DNA from: Arthrobacter sp. MYb23
GTDB taxonomy: Bacteria; Actinomycetota; Actinomycetes; Actinomycetales; Micrococcaceae
NCBI RefSeq assembly: GCF_002979775.1
Contig: NZ_PCPR01000006.1
Coordinates: forward strand, 124,001-188,000
Length of the DNA stretch: 64,000 nucleotides
Direction: 5' to 3'
Shown one piece after another: positions 35,941 to 44,162 of the stretch. Made by a program: the position numbers and the translations under genes. Position 1 is the stretch's first letter. The number at the start of each line of letters is the position of its first letter. The notes under the pieces were generated by a model. It had not been told where the DNA came from and did no database searches. It saw nothing but the letters and a program-made list of their open reading frames with translations.

Positions 35941-36884
35941 CAGAAGCTCCTTGCCGGGGTCTTGGTATTCTCCAGGGCAGCAGCGGCCTCGCGAAGGTGC
36001 GTGCCCATGCTGGTGCGCAGGTCCTCCGGGAAACCAGCAGCGGGTGCTCGGACGCCGGAGTCCTTGATGAGGCCACGTTCCCGCAGGCATTCCTTGCGGA
36101 TGGCCAACGCCACTTTGGCTTGCTGTTCGAAATTGATGAGGGGCAGGTACGGCAACAGCTCGCGCTGGGCGGCCTCGTAACCGTCCTCCTGCCACGCCCG
36201 CACACAGGCAATGAGGGCTTCGGGGTACGAGAAACCGGTCATGGCACCCGCCGCGCCGGACATCAGTTCATCCAGCAGCCCTTGTCCGCCCAGCCCGCCA
36301 AAGATTGAGACGCCGACGGCGGCACTCAACTCCGCGATGGCAACGCTGGTGGGCGGGGCTTCGGCCTTAACAGCCACAACGTAGCCGCAGGAGGTGACCA
36401 CAGTGATCAGAGCCTTGGTGGGAATGCTGACGCCACTTGCCAGCGGATAATCCTGCAGGACAACGTTGGCCCCGGTTGCCCGATGGATGGCGTCCATGTG
36501 GGTAATAACCGCCTGGGGATTGGCCGAGTTGGCTTGCACCATCACTGCAGCGAGCCGTGTCCCGGCAATCCCTTGGGCCGCACGGACTTCCTCGATGGCG
36601 GGCCGGGTAGCCAAAGCGGTCACTCCCACTACCAAGGGAAGCGACGTGCACTCCACCACGGTTTCCAGTACCTGACTGCGCTCCTCCGCGGTCAGGGCGG
36701 CTGCTTCGCCAAAGACGCCCAGCACCGTGAGCCCGGTGGCACCAATGGATTCATAGTGCTCCACAAGCTCGGCCAAGCTGTCCAGGTCCACGTCCAGGGT
36801 GCTGCCTTGGAAGGGTGTGGCGACAACGCCCCACACGCCGGCCGGCAGGGATTCTCGATTTTTGGGCGCAGATGATTGCGTCAT
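35940..36884 (-). CDS. dihydrodipicolinate synthase (DapA) family aldolase/dehydratase
   Basis: 314 residues, a class I aldolase barrel of the DapA/NAL superfamily: GVWGVVATPF, VLGVFGEAAALTAEER (equivalent of GTTGE), the Tyr in VVLQDYPLASG and the Schiff-base Lys in VVAVKAEAPP. The pyruvate-binding GTTGE is changed to GVFGE, so the substrate probably differs from pyruvate plus semialdehyde. In catabolic operons such enzymes cleave or dehydrate 2-keto acids. The next gene overlaps its stop. Confidence 0.88.
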   Translation of the reverse strand: MTQSSAPKNRESLPAGVWGVVATPFQGSTLDVDLDSLAELVEHYESIGATGLTVLGVFGEAAALTAEERSQVLETVVECTSLPLVVGVTALATRPAIEEVRAAQGIAGTRLAAVMVQANSANPQAVITHMDAIHRATGANVVLQDYPLASGVSIPTKALITVVTSCGYVVAVKAEAPPTSVAIAELSAAVGVSIFGGLGGQGLLDELMSGAAGAMTGFSYPEALIACVRAWQEDGYEAAQRELLPYLPLINFEQQAKVALAIRKECLRERGLIKDSGVRAPAAGFPEDLRTSMGTHLREAAAALENTKTPARSF

Positions 36885-36935
36885 GGTTGGTTCCTTTCAG
36901 TGCGAACCGCAAAGTACGGGAAGACGGATTTCCAG

Positions 36936-36982
36936 CGGCCGGATTCCTAGCGACCGGATTTCCTAGCGGCCGGATTTCCTAG
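36936..36982. repeat. short tandem repeat, about 3 units of 15-16 bases
   Basis: Read on the minus strand, GCTAGGAAATCCGGCC-like units follow one another (plus coordinates 36936-36950, 36951-36966, 36967-36982), with a partial fourth at about 36922. The last unit contains the TAG stop of the enoyl-CoA hydratase gene. Slipped-strand copying is the simplest origin. Confidence 0.7.
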
Positions 36983-37785
36983 CAGCCGGGCCAGACGGGG
37001 GGCCGCTTTTCCTGGAAAGCAAGGACGCCTTCGGCTGAATCCTCGCTGTCCAGGGCCGCCATGAGCGCGGGTAGTCGAAGACCACGGGCTTCCTTGGCGG
37101 TGAGATGGGTGGTCTGGGTGACCATTTGCTTCACGGCCCGCACCGAGGTGGGGGCGCAGGCGAGGATCTGGTCCACCCAGCGCTGCACGGCGGCGTCGAG
37201 TTCTTCAGTGGGCACCACCTCGTTGACGAGCCCCATGGACTGCATTTCCGCGGCGCCTGCCTTGCGAGCGGTCAGCAGCATGCCCATGGCCTGCGTGTGC
37301 GGGATCCGCCGTACCAACTGGTGGATGCCGCCGTCGAGCGCCAACCGCCCAACCCGGGGTTCGGTCAAGCCGAACTTCGCGGTATCGGCCGCCACCACAA
37401 TGTCTGCGCCGAGCACCATCTCCATGCCGCCGCCCAAGGCGTAGCCATTGACGCGGGCGATCACCGGGATGTCCAAGGTGGTCCGCAAGCTCAGGCCGCC
37501 GAAGCCGTTGGGATCAAGACCGGCCCAGTACTCCAGCCCGGTCTTGTCCACGGCCGAGGCAGACATGTCTGCACCTACCGAGAAGGCCCGTGAACCTGCG
37601 CCCGTGATCACCACAGCGCGTACAGAGGGATCGCTCTCCAGCTGTGCCCAGATCTCGTTAAGCCGGGCCTGAGCCTTGGCATCCACTGCGTTGAGCACGT
37701 GCTGGCGGTCGATCACTACCGTTGCCACGTGGTTCTCAATGGTCAAGGTCACGGTGTCGACAGGAGCCTCAACAACAGCTGTCAT
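36979..37785 (-). CDS. enoyl-CoA hydratase/isomerase family protein
   Basis: 268 residues, crotonase fold. The oxyanion-hole segments are AFSVGADMSASA and NGYALGGGMEMVLGADIV; the catalytic Glu positions are ALGGGMEM and FGLTEPRVGRLALDGGI. It should hydrate or isomerise the acyl-CoA made by the adjacent CoA-transferase. Its start overlaps that gene's stop by four bases. The final residues PPVWPGC match the usual end of this family (RPPxWxGR). Confidence 0.92.
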   Translation of the reverse strand: MTAVVEAPVDTVTLTIENHVATVVIDRQHVLNAVDAKAQARLNEIWAQLESDPSVRAVVITGAGSRAFSVGADMSASAVDKTGLEYWAGLDPNGFGGLSLRTTLDIPVIARVNGYALGGGMEMVLGADIVVAADTAKFGLTEPRVGRLALDGGIHQLVRRIPHTQAMGMLLTARKAGAAEMQSMGLVNEVVPTEELDAAVQRWVDQILACAPTSVRAVKQMVTQTTHLTAKEARGLRLPALMAALDSEDSAEGVLAFQEKRPPVWPGC

Positions 37786-39047
37786 CGCAGAACTCCCAAC
37801 TTTTGCAGGCGTTCAATGGTTTCCTCATCGAAGCCGTTCTCCAACAGGACCTCCACATTGTGCTCGCCAAGACGGGGTGCCGCACGGCGGATGGTGGGAG
37901 GGGTGGCTGAAAGCCGGATGGGCGCATTCAACATGCGGACCGTGCCCACGGTGGGATGCTCAGCTTCCACAATCATGCCGTTGGCTTCGGTCTGCGCATC
38001 AGCCAAGGCCTGTTCCAAGGTGTGCACCGGGGCGTTGAGCAGCCCTTGCTCCTCGAGCTGGTGCGTCCAATACTCGGTGGAGTTCGTGGCGATGCGCTCG
38101 CGGAAGATTGCCTGCAACGCCGGCTTGTTCTTGAACTGCTGCTCAAGGCTGGAGAACTCCGGACGCTGCGTCAGGTCCTCGTCCAAGTCCAGGGCGTCGG
38201 AGATTCGGGCCAGCGGGTCGGGGGTGAACCCACCCACCATGCACACGGCGCCGTCGGTTGTTTCGAAGACTCCGGAGAGGGGCATGGCGCCCCAGTTGAC
38301 CTCGTAGCCGCGGTTGAGCTGCATGCACGCCTCCTGCATTTGCAAGTGCAGCATGGAGTCGTACATGGTCACCTCCACTTTTTGGCCGGTTCCCGAGGTT
38401 TCCCGGGTGCGCAGTGCCAGCAGGATGCCCTGCATGAGGTGCATGCCGGTGATGTAGTCGCACAGGGTGGTGGGGTAGATGGCCGGTTTGGTGTCCTCGG
38501 ACTCACGCCGCCACATCACCCCGGAGTAGGCCTGTGCGATCGCGTCCTGGCCGCCCTTGTGGGAGTAGGGGCCAACGGGTCCGAAGCCGGTGCCGGAGGC
38601 CCAGATGATGCCCGGGTTGGTGGCCTTCAGTTCCTCATAGCCGAAGCCCATGCGTTCCATGACTCCGGAGCGGAAGTTGCTGACCACTACGTCGGCATCA
38701 GCCATGAGACGGTGCAGGACCTCGCGGCCTTCCTCGGTGCGGGTGTCCACGGAGACGCTGCGCTTGTTCCGGTTGATGGACAGGAAAATCGGGTTGTCCT
38801 GGCCGTCCTGGTCCGGGAATGAGTTGCGTGAAATGTCACCGGCGCCTGGGCGCTCCACCTTGATGATGTCCGCGCCGTAATCGCCCAGCAGTTGCGTGCA
38901 GGACGGGCCCATGAACACCTGGGTGAAGTCCACAATCTTGATGCCGTCCAGCGGGAGCGGCATAGTTGCGGGCGAGCCGGTGGCGAGTGCCGCCGTCGTG
39001 CTTTCTGTCGTTTCGCCTGCCGGCTGGTCCAAGGTCACGGTGCTCAT
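37782..39047 (-). CDS. class III (CaiB/BaiF-type) CoA-transferase
   Basis: 421 residues. Family features: GIKIVDFTQVFMGPSCTQLL near the N-terminus (the Asp-containing GPxxxxLL motif), GDYGADIIKVERPGAGD, NRNKRSVSVD and ASGTGFGPVGPYSHKGGQDA. It would activate a carboxylic acid with CoA from a donor acyl-CoA. It overlaps its neighbours by four bases on both sides (FAD oxidoreductase upstream, hydratase downstream), the tightest part of the operon. Confidence 0.93.
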   Translation of the reverse strand: MSTVTLDQPAGETTESTTAALATGSPATMPLPLDGIKIVDFTQVFMGPSCTQLLGDYGADIIKVERPGAGDISRNSFPDQDGQDNPIFLSINRNKRSVSVDTRTEEGREVLHRLMADADVVVSNFRSGVMERMGFGYEELKATNPGIIWASGTGFGPVGPYSHKGGQDAIAQAYSGVMWRRESEDTKPAIYPTTLCDYITGMHLMQGILLALRTRETSGTGQKVEVTMYDSMLHLQMQEACMQLNRGYEVNWGAMPLSGVFETTDGAVCMVGGFTPDPLARISDALDLDEDLTQRPEFSSLEQQFKNKPALQAIFRERIATNSTEYWTHQLEEQGLLNAPVHTLEQALADAQTEANGMIVEAEHPTVGTVRMLNAPIRLSATPPTIRRAAPRLGEHNVEVLLENGFDEETIERLQKLGVLR

Positions 39048-40426
39048 GCCGGCGCCGCTGCGCTTGCGTCCACGGTGGCGTTCGACGACGGGACGTCGCC
39101 TGGGTCTGCACCGTGGCGGCGCATGCCCTGCTGGATGTCCAGCGCGGAGACGTCGCGGACCAGGAGGTTGTTCTCCACGGCGAGTGCTGCTGCGACGCCG
39201 ACGGCCTGGCCCATGGCCATGCAGGGAGGAATTTCGCGGGACATTTTCTGTGCCTCCGGTGTTGCGGAGTAGTGGCGGCCGGCCACCAGGAGCTGGTCCA
39301 CTTCCTTGGGCAGGAGGGAGCGGTACGGGTAGTAGTAGTCGCGGCCGCGGGCCACGGTGTCCTCGAAGTGGCGGCGCTGCGTGACGTCGTCCTTGGTCAT
39401 GACGTACTCGCCCTGCAGGAGCCGGGTCTGGCGGACACCCATCTGGGAGGCGACGTCCAGCATGTAGCAGTTTTCGAATCCGGGGAGGTTGGCGCGGACG
39501 TAGTCCACGGCCTCGGAGATCCGGTCCCGGGCGGCGAACTCGGCGGCGGTCATGTCGGCGGGATCAACGCCGTCGAAGCCGGACATGTGCGGGGCGTTGC
39601 ACCACACCACGCCGTCGATTGGCGTCTTGAGCCACCACAGTTCCCAGGCTCCACCGAGGAGGCGCTTGATCTTGCGGTTGATGGCGCGGGCTTCCTTGGG
39701 GTTGGCCTGCTCAAAGGCTTCGGCGGCCTTCGTATCCACGTTGCCCAGGCGGAACACCAAAGTGGTGAGGTAGTTGTCCTTGGCGTAGCTGGCGCCGGCT
39801 CGGGAAGCGACGTCAATGTCGCCGGTGGTGTCGATCACGACGTCGGCCATGAAGGCCTGCGGACCCAGTTTCGTCTCGCAGATGACACCCTTGATCACGC
39901 CGTTGTCCACGATGGGGCGGGAGAACCACGAGTGCAGGCGGAGGTCTACGCCTGCTTCACGGACGAGGTCGTTGGAGACACGCTTCCAGCCATCGGGATC
40001 GAAAGCAGCGGCGTAGCAGATGGGCTTCGGATTGGTGTGGGAGTGGAAGTCGAAGGTGCCGTAACGGCCCCACTTGTTCCAGAGTTCCTCGGACGTCCTG
40101 CGGTCATCAGCGGGCGGGACAATTGCCAGGCCCAACTTCTGGAGGCGTTCAACGTACTCGGAGACGATGCCCGCGACGGTGATTTCCTGGCCGTTGATCA
40201 TGTCATCGAGCACCAGGACCATGCCGCCGGAGGCCAGGCCACCCAAGGATGAGTAGCGTTCCAACAACGTGACTTTGGCGCCGGAGCGGGCGGCGGTAAC
40301 GGCGGCGGCGACGCCGGCGGGACCACCTCCAACTACCAGGACATCGGAACGGGAGATGATCGGGGCGGTGAGGTCCGCCGTCGTAGTGCTGAGTTCAAGG
40401 GACGAGCTGAGTTCAAGGGTGTTCAT
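39044..40426 (-). CDS. FAD-dependent oxidoreductase
   Basis: 460 residues of the FAD_oxidored type. Dinucleotide-binding VLVVGGGPAGVAAAVTAARS, then LLERYSSLGGLASGG, an internal VVIDTTGDIDVASRAG and the C-terminal FAD segment LLVAGRHYSATPEAQK, ending GQAVGVAAALA. It may desaturate or hydroxylate the substrate of the pathway; no covalent-flavin motif was seen. It stands between the symporter gene and the CoA-transferase gene in one operon. Confidence 0.88.
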   Translation of the reverse strand: MNTLELSSSLELSTTTADLTAPIISRSDVLVVGGGPAGVAAAVTAARSGAKVTLLERYSSLGGLASGGMVLVLDDMINGQEITVAGIVSEYVERLQKLGLAIVPPADDRRTSEELWNKWGRYGTFDFHSHTNPKPICYAAAFDPDGWKRVSNDLVREAGVDLRLHSWFSRPIVDNGVIKGVICETKLGPQAFMADVVIDTTGDIDVASRAGASYAKDNYLTTLVFRLGNVDTKAAEAFEQANPKEARAINRKIKRLLGGAWELWWLKTPIDGVVWCNAPHMSGFDGVDPADMTAAEFAARDRISEAVDYVRANLPGFENCYMLDVASQMGVRQTRLLQGEYVMTKDDVTQRRHFEDTVARGRDYYYPYRSLLPKEVDQLLVAGRHYSATPEAQKMSREIPPCMAMGQAVGVAAALAVENNLLVRDVSALDIQQGMRRHGADPGDVPSSNATVDASAAAPA

Positions 40427-40435
40427 GAGGAGTCC

Positions 40436-41776
40436 TTACTTTCCGACGAAGATGCCGTTGGAGCGGCGTGCGGCGAGGTAGAAAACGATGCTGAGGATGG
40501 AGAGGACGGCCACGTAGACCGGGAAGACCCAGGTGATGTTCAGGGACTGGAACCAGACCAACAGGTAGGAAGCCGTGCCGCCGAAGAGAGCTACGCCGAT
40601 CCCGTAGCCCAAGGCCACACCGGTTCCGCGGATGTTCTTGGGCATCAGGGACGAGCTGACCACGTTGTAGAGGGTCATGTTCAAGACCAGGACGATCGAA
40701 CCGCCCAGGAGGACCGCCGCGAAGCCGCCGATACCGGGCTGGACGTACATCAGCATGAGGAACACGGACGGGATGGCGAGGATGCGGGTCACCAGGAACC
40801 ACTTGGACATTGCCTTGCCGTCGGCCAGCTTGCCGATGACCCAACTGCCGATCACCAGGATGACGCCCAGGATGGTGGTGAGGGCGAAGACAGCGGTGGG
40901 ATCTTCCTTGAACCCGCTGCGTGCTGCGCTGGGAAGACCTACGTTCCAGGCGTAGTTGTAAGCCTGTGCCGCGCCCACCACAAAGATGATGGCCAGGACG
41001 GAGAGCCAGTGCTTACGGACTCCGGACCACACTGCGCGGGGCGTGTTGTTGGCCATTTCTTCGGCCTTGAGGGTTTCAGGCAAAGAGCGGCGCAGGTAGA
41101 GGACCACGAAGCCGAAGAGTGCGCCGATGATGAAGGGGACGCGCCAGCCCCACTCGGCCATTGCGGCGCCGCCGAGGACCAGGCTGCACAGGAAACTGAC
41201 CAGGGAGGCAAGCAGGATGCCGATGTTCACGTAGAAGGACATGATGCCTGCGACGTATCCTTCGCGGCCCTCCGGAGCCAGCTCCACAGCGTGCGAGGTG
41301 GACAGTGGGGCTTCGATGCCCGTCGAAATCCCCTGCAGCACTCGGCAGACAACCAGGATGATGCCGGCCGCGGGGCCGATGGTTGCGTAGCTTGGGGTGA
41401 TCGCGATGATCAGCGTGGTGCCGGCCATCAGCATGATGGACAGCATCATCACCCGGCGTCGCCCGATGCGGTCGGCCAGGGTTCCGAGGAGGATGCCGCC
41501 CAGCGGGCGGAAGGCGAATCCGACGGCGAACACGGCCAAGGCGTTCAACGTGGCCGAGAGCGGATCGGTGTTAGGGAAGAAGTTCGGTCCGATGAAAGCA
41601 GACAGGAGTCCGAAGACCATCCAGTCGTACCATTCCAGGGCGTTGCCCAGCCCCAGCCCGAGGAGGCCTCTCCGGACTTCCGGGGTGAACTTCGCGTTCT
41701 TGGTGGTGTTTCGGGAGGACGAGGGACTGGATTTCGGTGACGGGACAACATTGTCCGTCATTTGGGTGTCGAGCAT
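40436..41776 (-). CDS. MFS transporter, metabolite:H+ symporter (MHS) type
   Basis: 446 residues with 12 predicted helices. MHS signature GNALEWYDWMVFGLLSAF in helix 1 and FRPLGGILLGTLADRIGRRR in loop 2-3. MHS members carry organic acids, proline/betaine or shikimate with protons. The ATG at 41776 has AAGGA upstream; the frame continues to 41884 without a ribosome site. It is the first gene of the minus-strand catabolic operon, so it probably imports the substrate, a carboxylate by inference. Confidence 0.93.
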   Translation of the reverse strand: MLDTQMTDNVVPSPKSSPSSSRNTTKNAKFTPEVRRGLLGLGLGNALEWYDWMVFGLLSAFIGPNFFPNTDPLSATLNALAVFAVGFAFRPLGGILLGTLADRIGRRRVMMLSIMLMAGTTLIIAITPSYATIGPAAGIILVVCRVLQGISTGIEAPLSTSHAVELAPEGREGYVAGIMSFYVNIGILLASLVSFLCSLVLGGAAMAEWGWRVPFIIGALFGFVVLYLRRSLPETLKAEEMANNTPRAVWSGVRKHWLSVLAIIFVVGAAQAYNYAWNVGLPSAARSGFKEDPTAVFALTTILGVILVIGSWVIGKLADGKAMSKWFLVTRILAIPSVFLMLMYVQPGIGGFAAVLLGGSIVLVLNMTLYNVVSSSLMPKNIRGTGVALGYGIGVALFGGTASYLLVWFQSLNITWVFPVYVAVLSILSIVFYLAARRSNGIFVGK

Positions 41777-41940
41777 GGAAGTGTCCTTACGCTGACGCCC
41801 CGGAGGGCGTGGGAGGGTATGACGCAGGAACGCCTGGTGAAAAAGTCGTTTGATGCGAAAGTGGCAAGGATTGTCAGCGGCCACGGTTTCGTGTCCGGAC
41901 AGTTAAGGGAAAACGCTGGCGCCGTGTGAGGGCGGCAGGG

Positions 41941-42540
41941 TTACCACGCGTGTGGTGCGTTGACCCAGATGGCTACGCATACCTCTTCGTAGCTGTTCTT
42001 GTACCAGTGGGGGATCTCTGAGGAGTAGGTGATGGAGTCGCCCTCTTCGAGGCTGTAGCAGACGCCGTCCAAATAGACGTCCTTACGGCCGGAGATGATG
42101 TAGCAGAACTCTTCACCGCTGTGGGTAAAAGGAGTGTCGCTGGTGTCGTGCCCTGGGGGCGTACTGATCCACTGCGCTTCGATGTTTCCGTCGCGGTTCG
42201 GGGTGAGCAGCTCGTGCACTGCTTCGCCTACGGATTCGCGAGTGACGTTCTTCAGGTTGCGTCGATCCGACTTGCGGACCACCGGAGATTTTGATTCGTT
42301 CTGACCAATGAAGAACCTCCCTACGGGGACGTCCAGGCCATGCGCCAGCTGAGCCAGCGTGGTGAAGGAGGGGTTGGCCATGCCTCGCTCGATTTGGCTG
42401 ACGATCGCCTGGCTGAGCCCGGTGATGTCCGAGAGTTGGGCGAGGGTCATACCCTTTGCCTTGCGCATGGTGCGCACCTTGTTTCCCACGGTGGCCAGCA
42501 GTTCGCTGGTGGCTGGGGGAGCAGGAGTCTCGGTTGTCAT
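41941..42540 (-). CDS. XRE-family regulator with C-terminal cupin
   Basis: 199 residues. The N-terminal HTH (KGMTLAQLSDITGLSQAIVS) spans about residues 33-75. A C-terminal cupin (about 115-195) contains FTHSGEEFCYIISG and GDSITYSSEIPHWYKN, the two cupin motifs that bind a small ligand. XRE-cupin proteins usually control a neighbouring catabolic or transport gene. It lies 165 bases upstream of the operon it probably controls. Two TTCA(C/T)TAT(A/T)GT sequences in opposite orientation within about 45 bases upstream of its start (42572-42625) are candidate operators. Confidence 0.93.
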   Translation of the reverse strand: MTTETPAPPATSELLATVGNKVRTMRKAKGMTLAQLSDITGLSQAIVSQIERGMANPSFTTLAQLAHGLDVPVGRFFIGQNESKSPVVRKSDRRNLKNVTRESVGEAVHELLTPNRDGNIEAQWISTPPGHDTSDTPFTHSGEEFCYIISGRKDVYLDGVCYSLEEGDSITYSSEIPHWYKNSYEEVCVAIWVNAPHAW

Positions 42541-42630
42541 TGCCGCATCCTTCGTTGGTGAGCTAACTCACACAACTATAGTGAAGATCTTTAGCGAGTC
42601 AATGGTTTCTCTTCATTATTGTGAACTTTT

Positions 42631-43011
42631 TTACTCAACCTTCGTTTCGAGCTCCTGGATGGTGCCGGACACGAAGCGGTCGATCTCCTGGACCTGCGCG
42701 GCCAGTTCGTCCAAATGGTCTGCGTTCGGCAGAAGCCTGATGCTGATCTCCAACTCCGTTGCCAGGCGGTTCATGCAGATGGCACCCACCATATGACTGG
42801 ATGTCTTCAGGCTCAGGACAGCGTCCATGGCGTCGTCAATGTCCAGCTTTTCCAGCGCGCGGTGGAGCCGGCCCACCCGCCAAGGCAGAAGCTGTACGTA
42901 GTTGCGCACGAAGGCGCTGATAATGCCATGGTCGCCGCCAAGTTCGGCTTGGAGTTCGGTGAGGACGGTGCGATCCACCAGGGCATCGGTGCACTCGTCG
43001 TACTCGGACAC
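42631..43011 (-). CDS. degenerate Hpt-domain protein
   Basis: 126 residues, an all-alpha histidine-phosphotransfer-like protein. The region VLSLKTSSHMVGAICMNRLATELE aligns with the Hpt core A-H-x-L-K-G-S-S, but Leu66 takes the place of the phospho-acceptor His; a His follows six residues later (H73). It may therefore bind a response regulator without relaying phosphate. The GTG at 43011 follows a GGGAGGGG stretch; an in-frame GTG at 43044 is the alternative. No two-component partner lies next to it. Confidence 0.8.
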   Translation of the reverse strand: MSEYDECTDALVDRTVLTELQAELGGDHGIISAFVRNYVQLLPWRVGRLHRALEKLDIDDAMDAVLSLKTSSHMVGAICMNRLATELEISIRLLPNADHLDELAAQVQEIDRFVSGTIQELETKVE

Positions 43012-43168
43012 CAAACCCCTCCCGCCTCCAAACAATAGATTCACGATTCAACAGTAGGACCCGTGGAACTGCCGCAACGCCATATATCCAAAGATTGATC
43101 CAATCTTGAGCGGACTCAGAGGCACTCTTGATCCAGCCCCCACAAAGTAGTTAAAAGCAGATCTGGGC

Positions 43169-43372
43169 GTGTCCAGGCTGAATCAGGGAACGGGGATCAA
43201 CGTGGACAGTTCTGCTCGCCCGTCGCCGGGCCTCATGATCATCATCGTGGTCTGCATGACGGTCCTGTTGGGCATTGGGGGGTCGGCTGCGTTTTCATTG
43301 TGGCAGCAGAGTTCTCAGGCGACTGTCACAGACCAAGCAGTCAACTCCGCACCGACCACCACCGCGCCCTAG
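43169..43372 (+). CDS. small single-pass membrane protein, 67 residues
   Basis: Not recognised. A hydrophilic N-terminus, one membrane helix (LMIIIVVCMTVLLGIGGSAAF) and a short Thr/Ala-rich outer tail ending TTTAP. The start may be GTG 43169 or GTG 43202. Support is limited to the clean membrane-protein pattern and the lack of an opposing gene. Confidence 0.5.
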   Translation: MSRLNQGTGINVDSSARPSPGLMIIIVVCMTVLLGIGGSAAFSLWQQSSQATVTDQAVNSAPTTTAP

Positions 43373-43410
43373 TCCACGGTTGATTCAGCCGAAGGCTTCA
43401 GTCCACGGTT

Positions 43411-43851
43411 TTAGTCCGCGGCGGATTCCAGAAACGCCGTCAGCCTCTCCTCAAGAACGGACTTGTCCTTGAGCTGGCACTCCCACACCGTGTGCACCTG
43501 CCAGCCGGCGGCTTTCAACTGCTCCCGCTGCAGTGCGTCCCTTTCGCGGGTTCGTGTTCTCTTGGCTTCCCAAAACTCTGCATTTGCTGCCGGAGCACGC
43601 TGCCCGGCTTTGCAGTCGTGGCTGTGCCAGAAACAGCCATTGACGAAAATGACCTTGCGCCGTCCCGCGAACACCAGATCCGGGCGGCCCGGCAGTTTCA
43701 CGGCTCCTGATTGTCCGTGCAAGCGGTAGCGGTAGCCTTTCGCGTGCAGGAATTTGCGGACCACTAATTCAGGTTTGGTGTTCTTTCCGCGGATTTTTGA
43801 CATGTTGCGGCTGCGTTGCTCCCGCGTCAGAAGGTCCCGGCTCTCGGCCAT
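43411..43851 (-). CDS. vsr: very short patch repair (Vsr) endonuclease
   Basis: 146 residues. Family motifs: RSRNMSKIRGKNTKPELVVR, YRYRLHGQSG, LPGRPDLVFAGRRKVIFVNG with the catalytic Asp, CFWHSHDCKAGQRAP with the zinc/His site, and FWEAKRTRTRERD. Vsr nicks T:G mismatches made by deamination of 5-methylcytosine. It is usually coupled to a cytosine methylase, but none is seen here; it shares the minus strand with bioB-bsaP, separated by a palindromic repeat. Confidence 0.93.
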   Translation of the reverse strand: MAESRDLLTREQRSRNMSKIRGKNTKPELVVRKFLHAKGYRYRLHGQSGAVKLPGRPDLVFAGRRKVIFVNGCFWHSHDCKAGQRAPAANAEFWEAKRTRTRERDALQREQLKAAGWQVHTVWECQLKDKSVLEERLTAFLESAAD

Positions 43852-43869
43852 GTATCCAGCCTACCCAGG

Positions 43870-43932
43870 GAGTTTTTGTACAGATACCGCCCTTATGAGG
43901 TGCTGTTAGGGGCGGTATCTGTACACGAACTC
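43870..43932. repeat. 63-bp palindromic repeat, family B, copy 1
   Basis: Ends GAGTTTTTGTACAG and CTGTACACGAACTC are near-perfect inverted repeats; the inner stem ATACCGCCC/GGGCGGTAT is perfect. A second 63-base copy lies at 60814-60876. It contains the last codons of bsaP and fills the space before vsr. Confidence 0.85.
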
Positions 43933-44162
43933 GTCAGGCCGTGCCGGGAACACTCTGCGGTCCACCCCAACGGCGTGACCTGCACTTTCATGCGGCGGCG
44001 GCACTGCGGGCAAAAGCGCGGCGGCTCCATCGCCAGGCGCTGCTGGCAACCGTGGTGGGCGTCCGACGTCGGGCCCCCACCGCCGGTGCCGACAGTGCGG
44101 CCACCGGTGCCGAAAGTGCCGCCGCACTGACCGCAAAACTGCTGTGACACCGGTGCGTTCAC
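43893..44162 (-). CDS. bsaP: biotin synthase auxiliary protein
   Basis: 89 residues with the pattern of the actinobacterial BioB partner (Mycobacterium Rv1590/BsaP): FCGQCGG near the N-terminus, [19 protein letters not shown] in the middle and [18 protein letters not shown] near the end, giving several Cys pairs. BsaP is needed by mycobacterial BioB to turn dethiobiotin into biotin. The GTG start overlaps the bioB stop (GTGA), so translation is coupled. The last residues ([12 protein letters not shown]) are encoded by the family B repeat and are not part of the conserved protein. Confidence 0.88.
   Translation of the reverse strand: MNAPVSQQFCGQCGGTFGTGGRTVGTGGGGPTSDAHHGCQQRLAMEPPRFCPQCRRRMKVQVTPLGWTAECSRHGLTSSCTDTAPNSTS

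Noticed and set aside
43870..43932. The 63-bp palindrome as an ordinary single terminator
   Set aside because: A second element of the same length and ends occurs at 60814-60876, so it is better treated as a dispersed repeat that may also terminate transcription.
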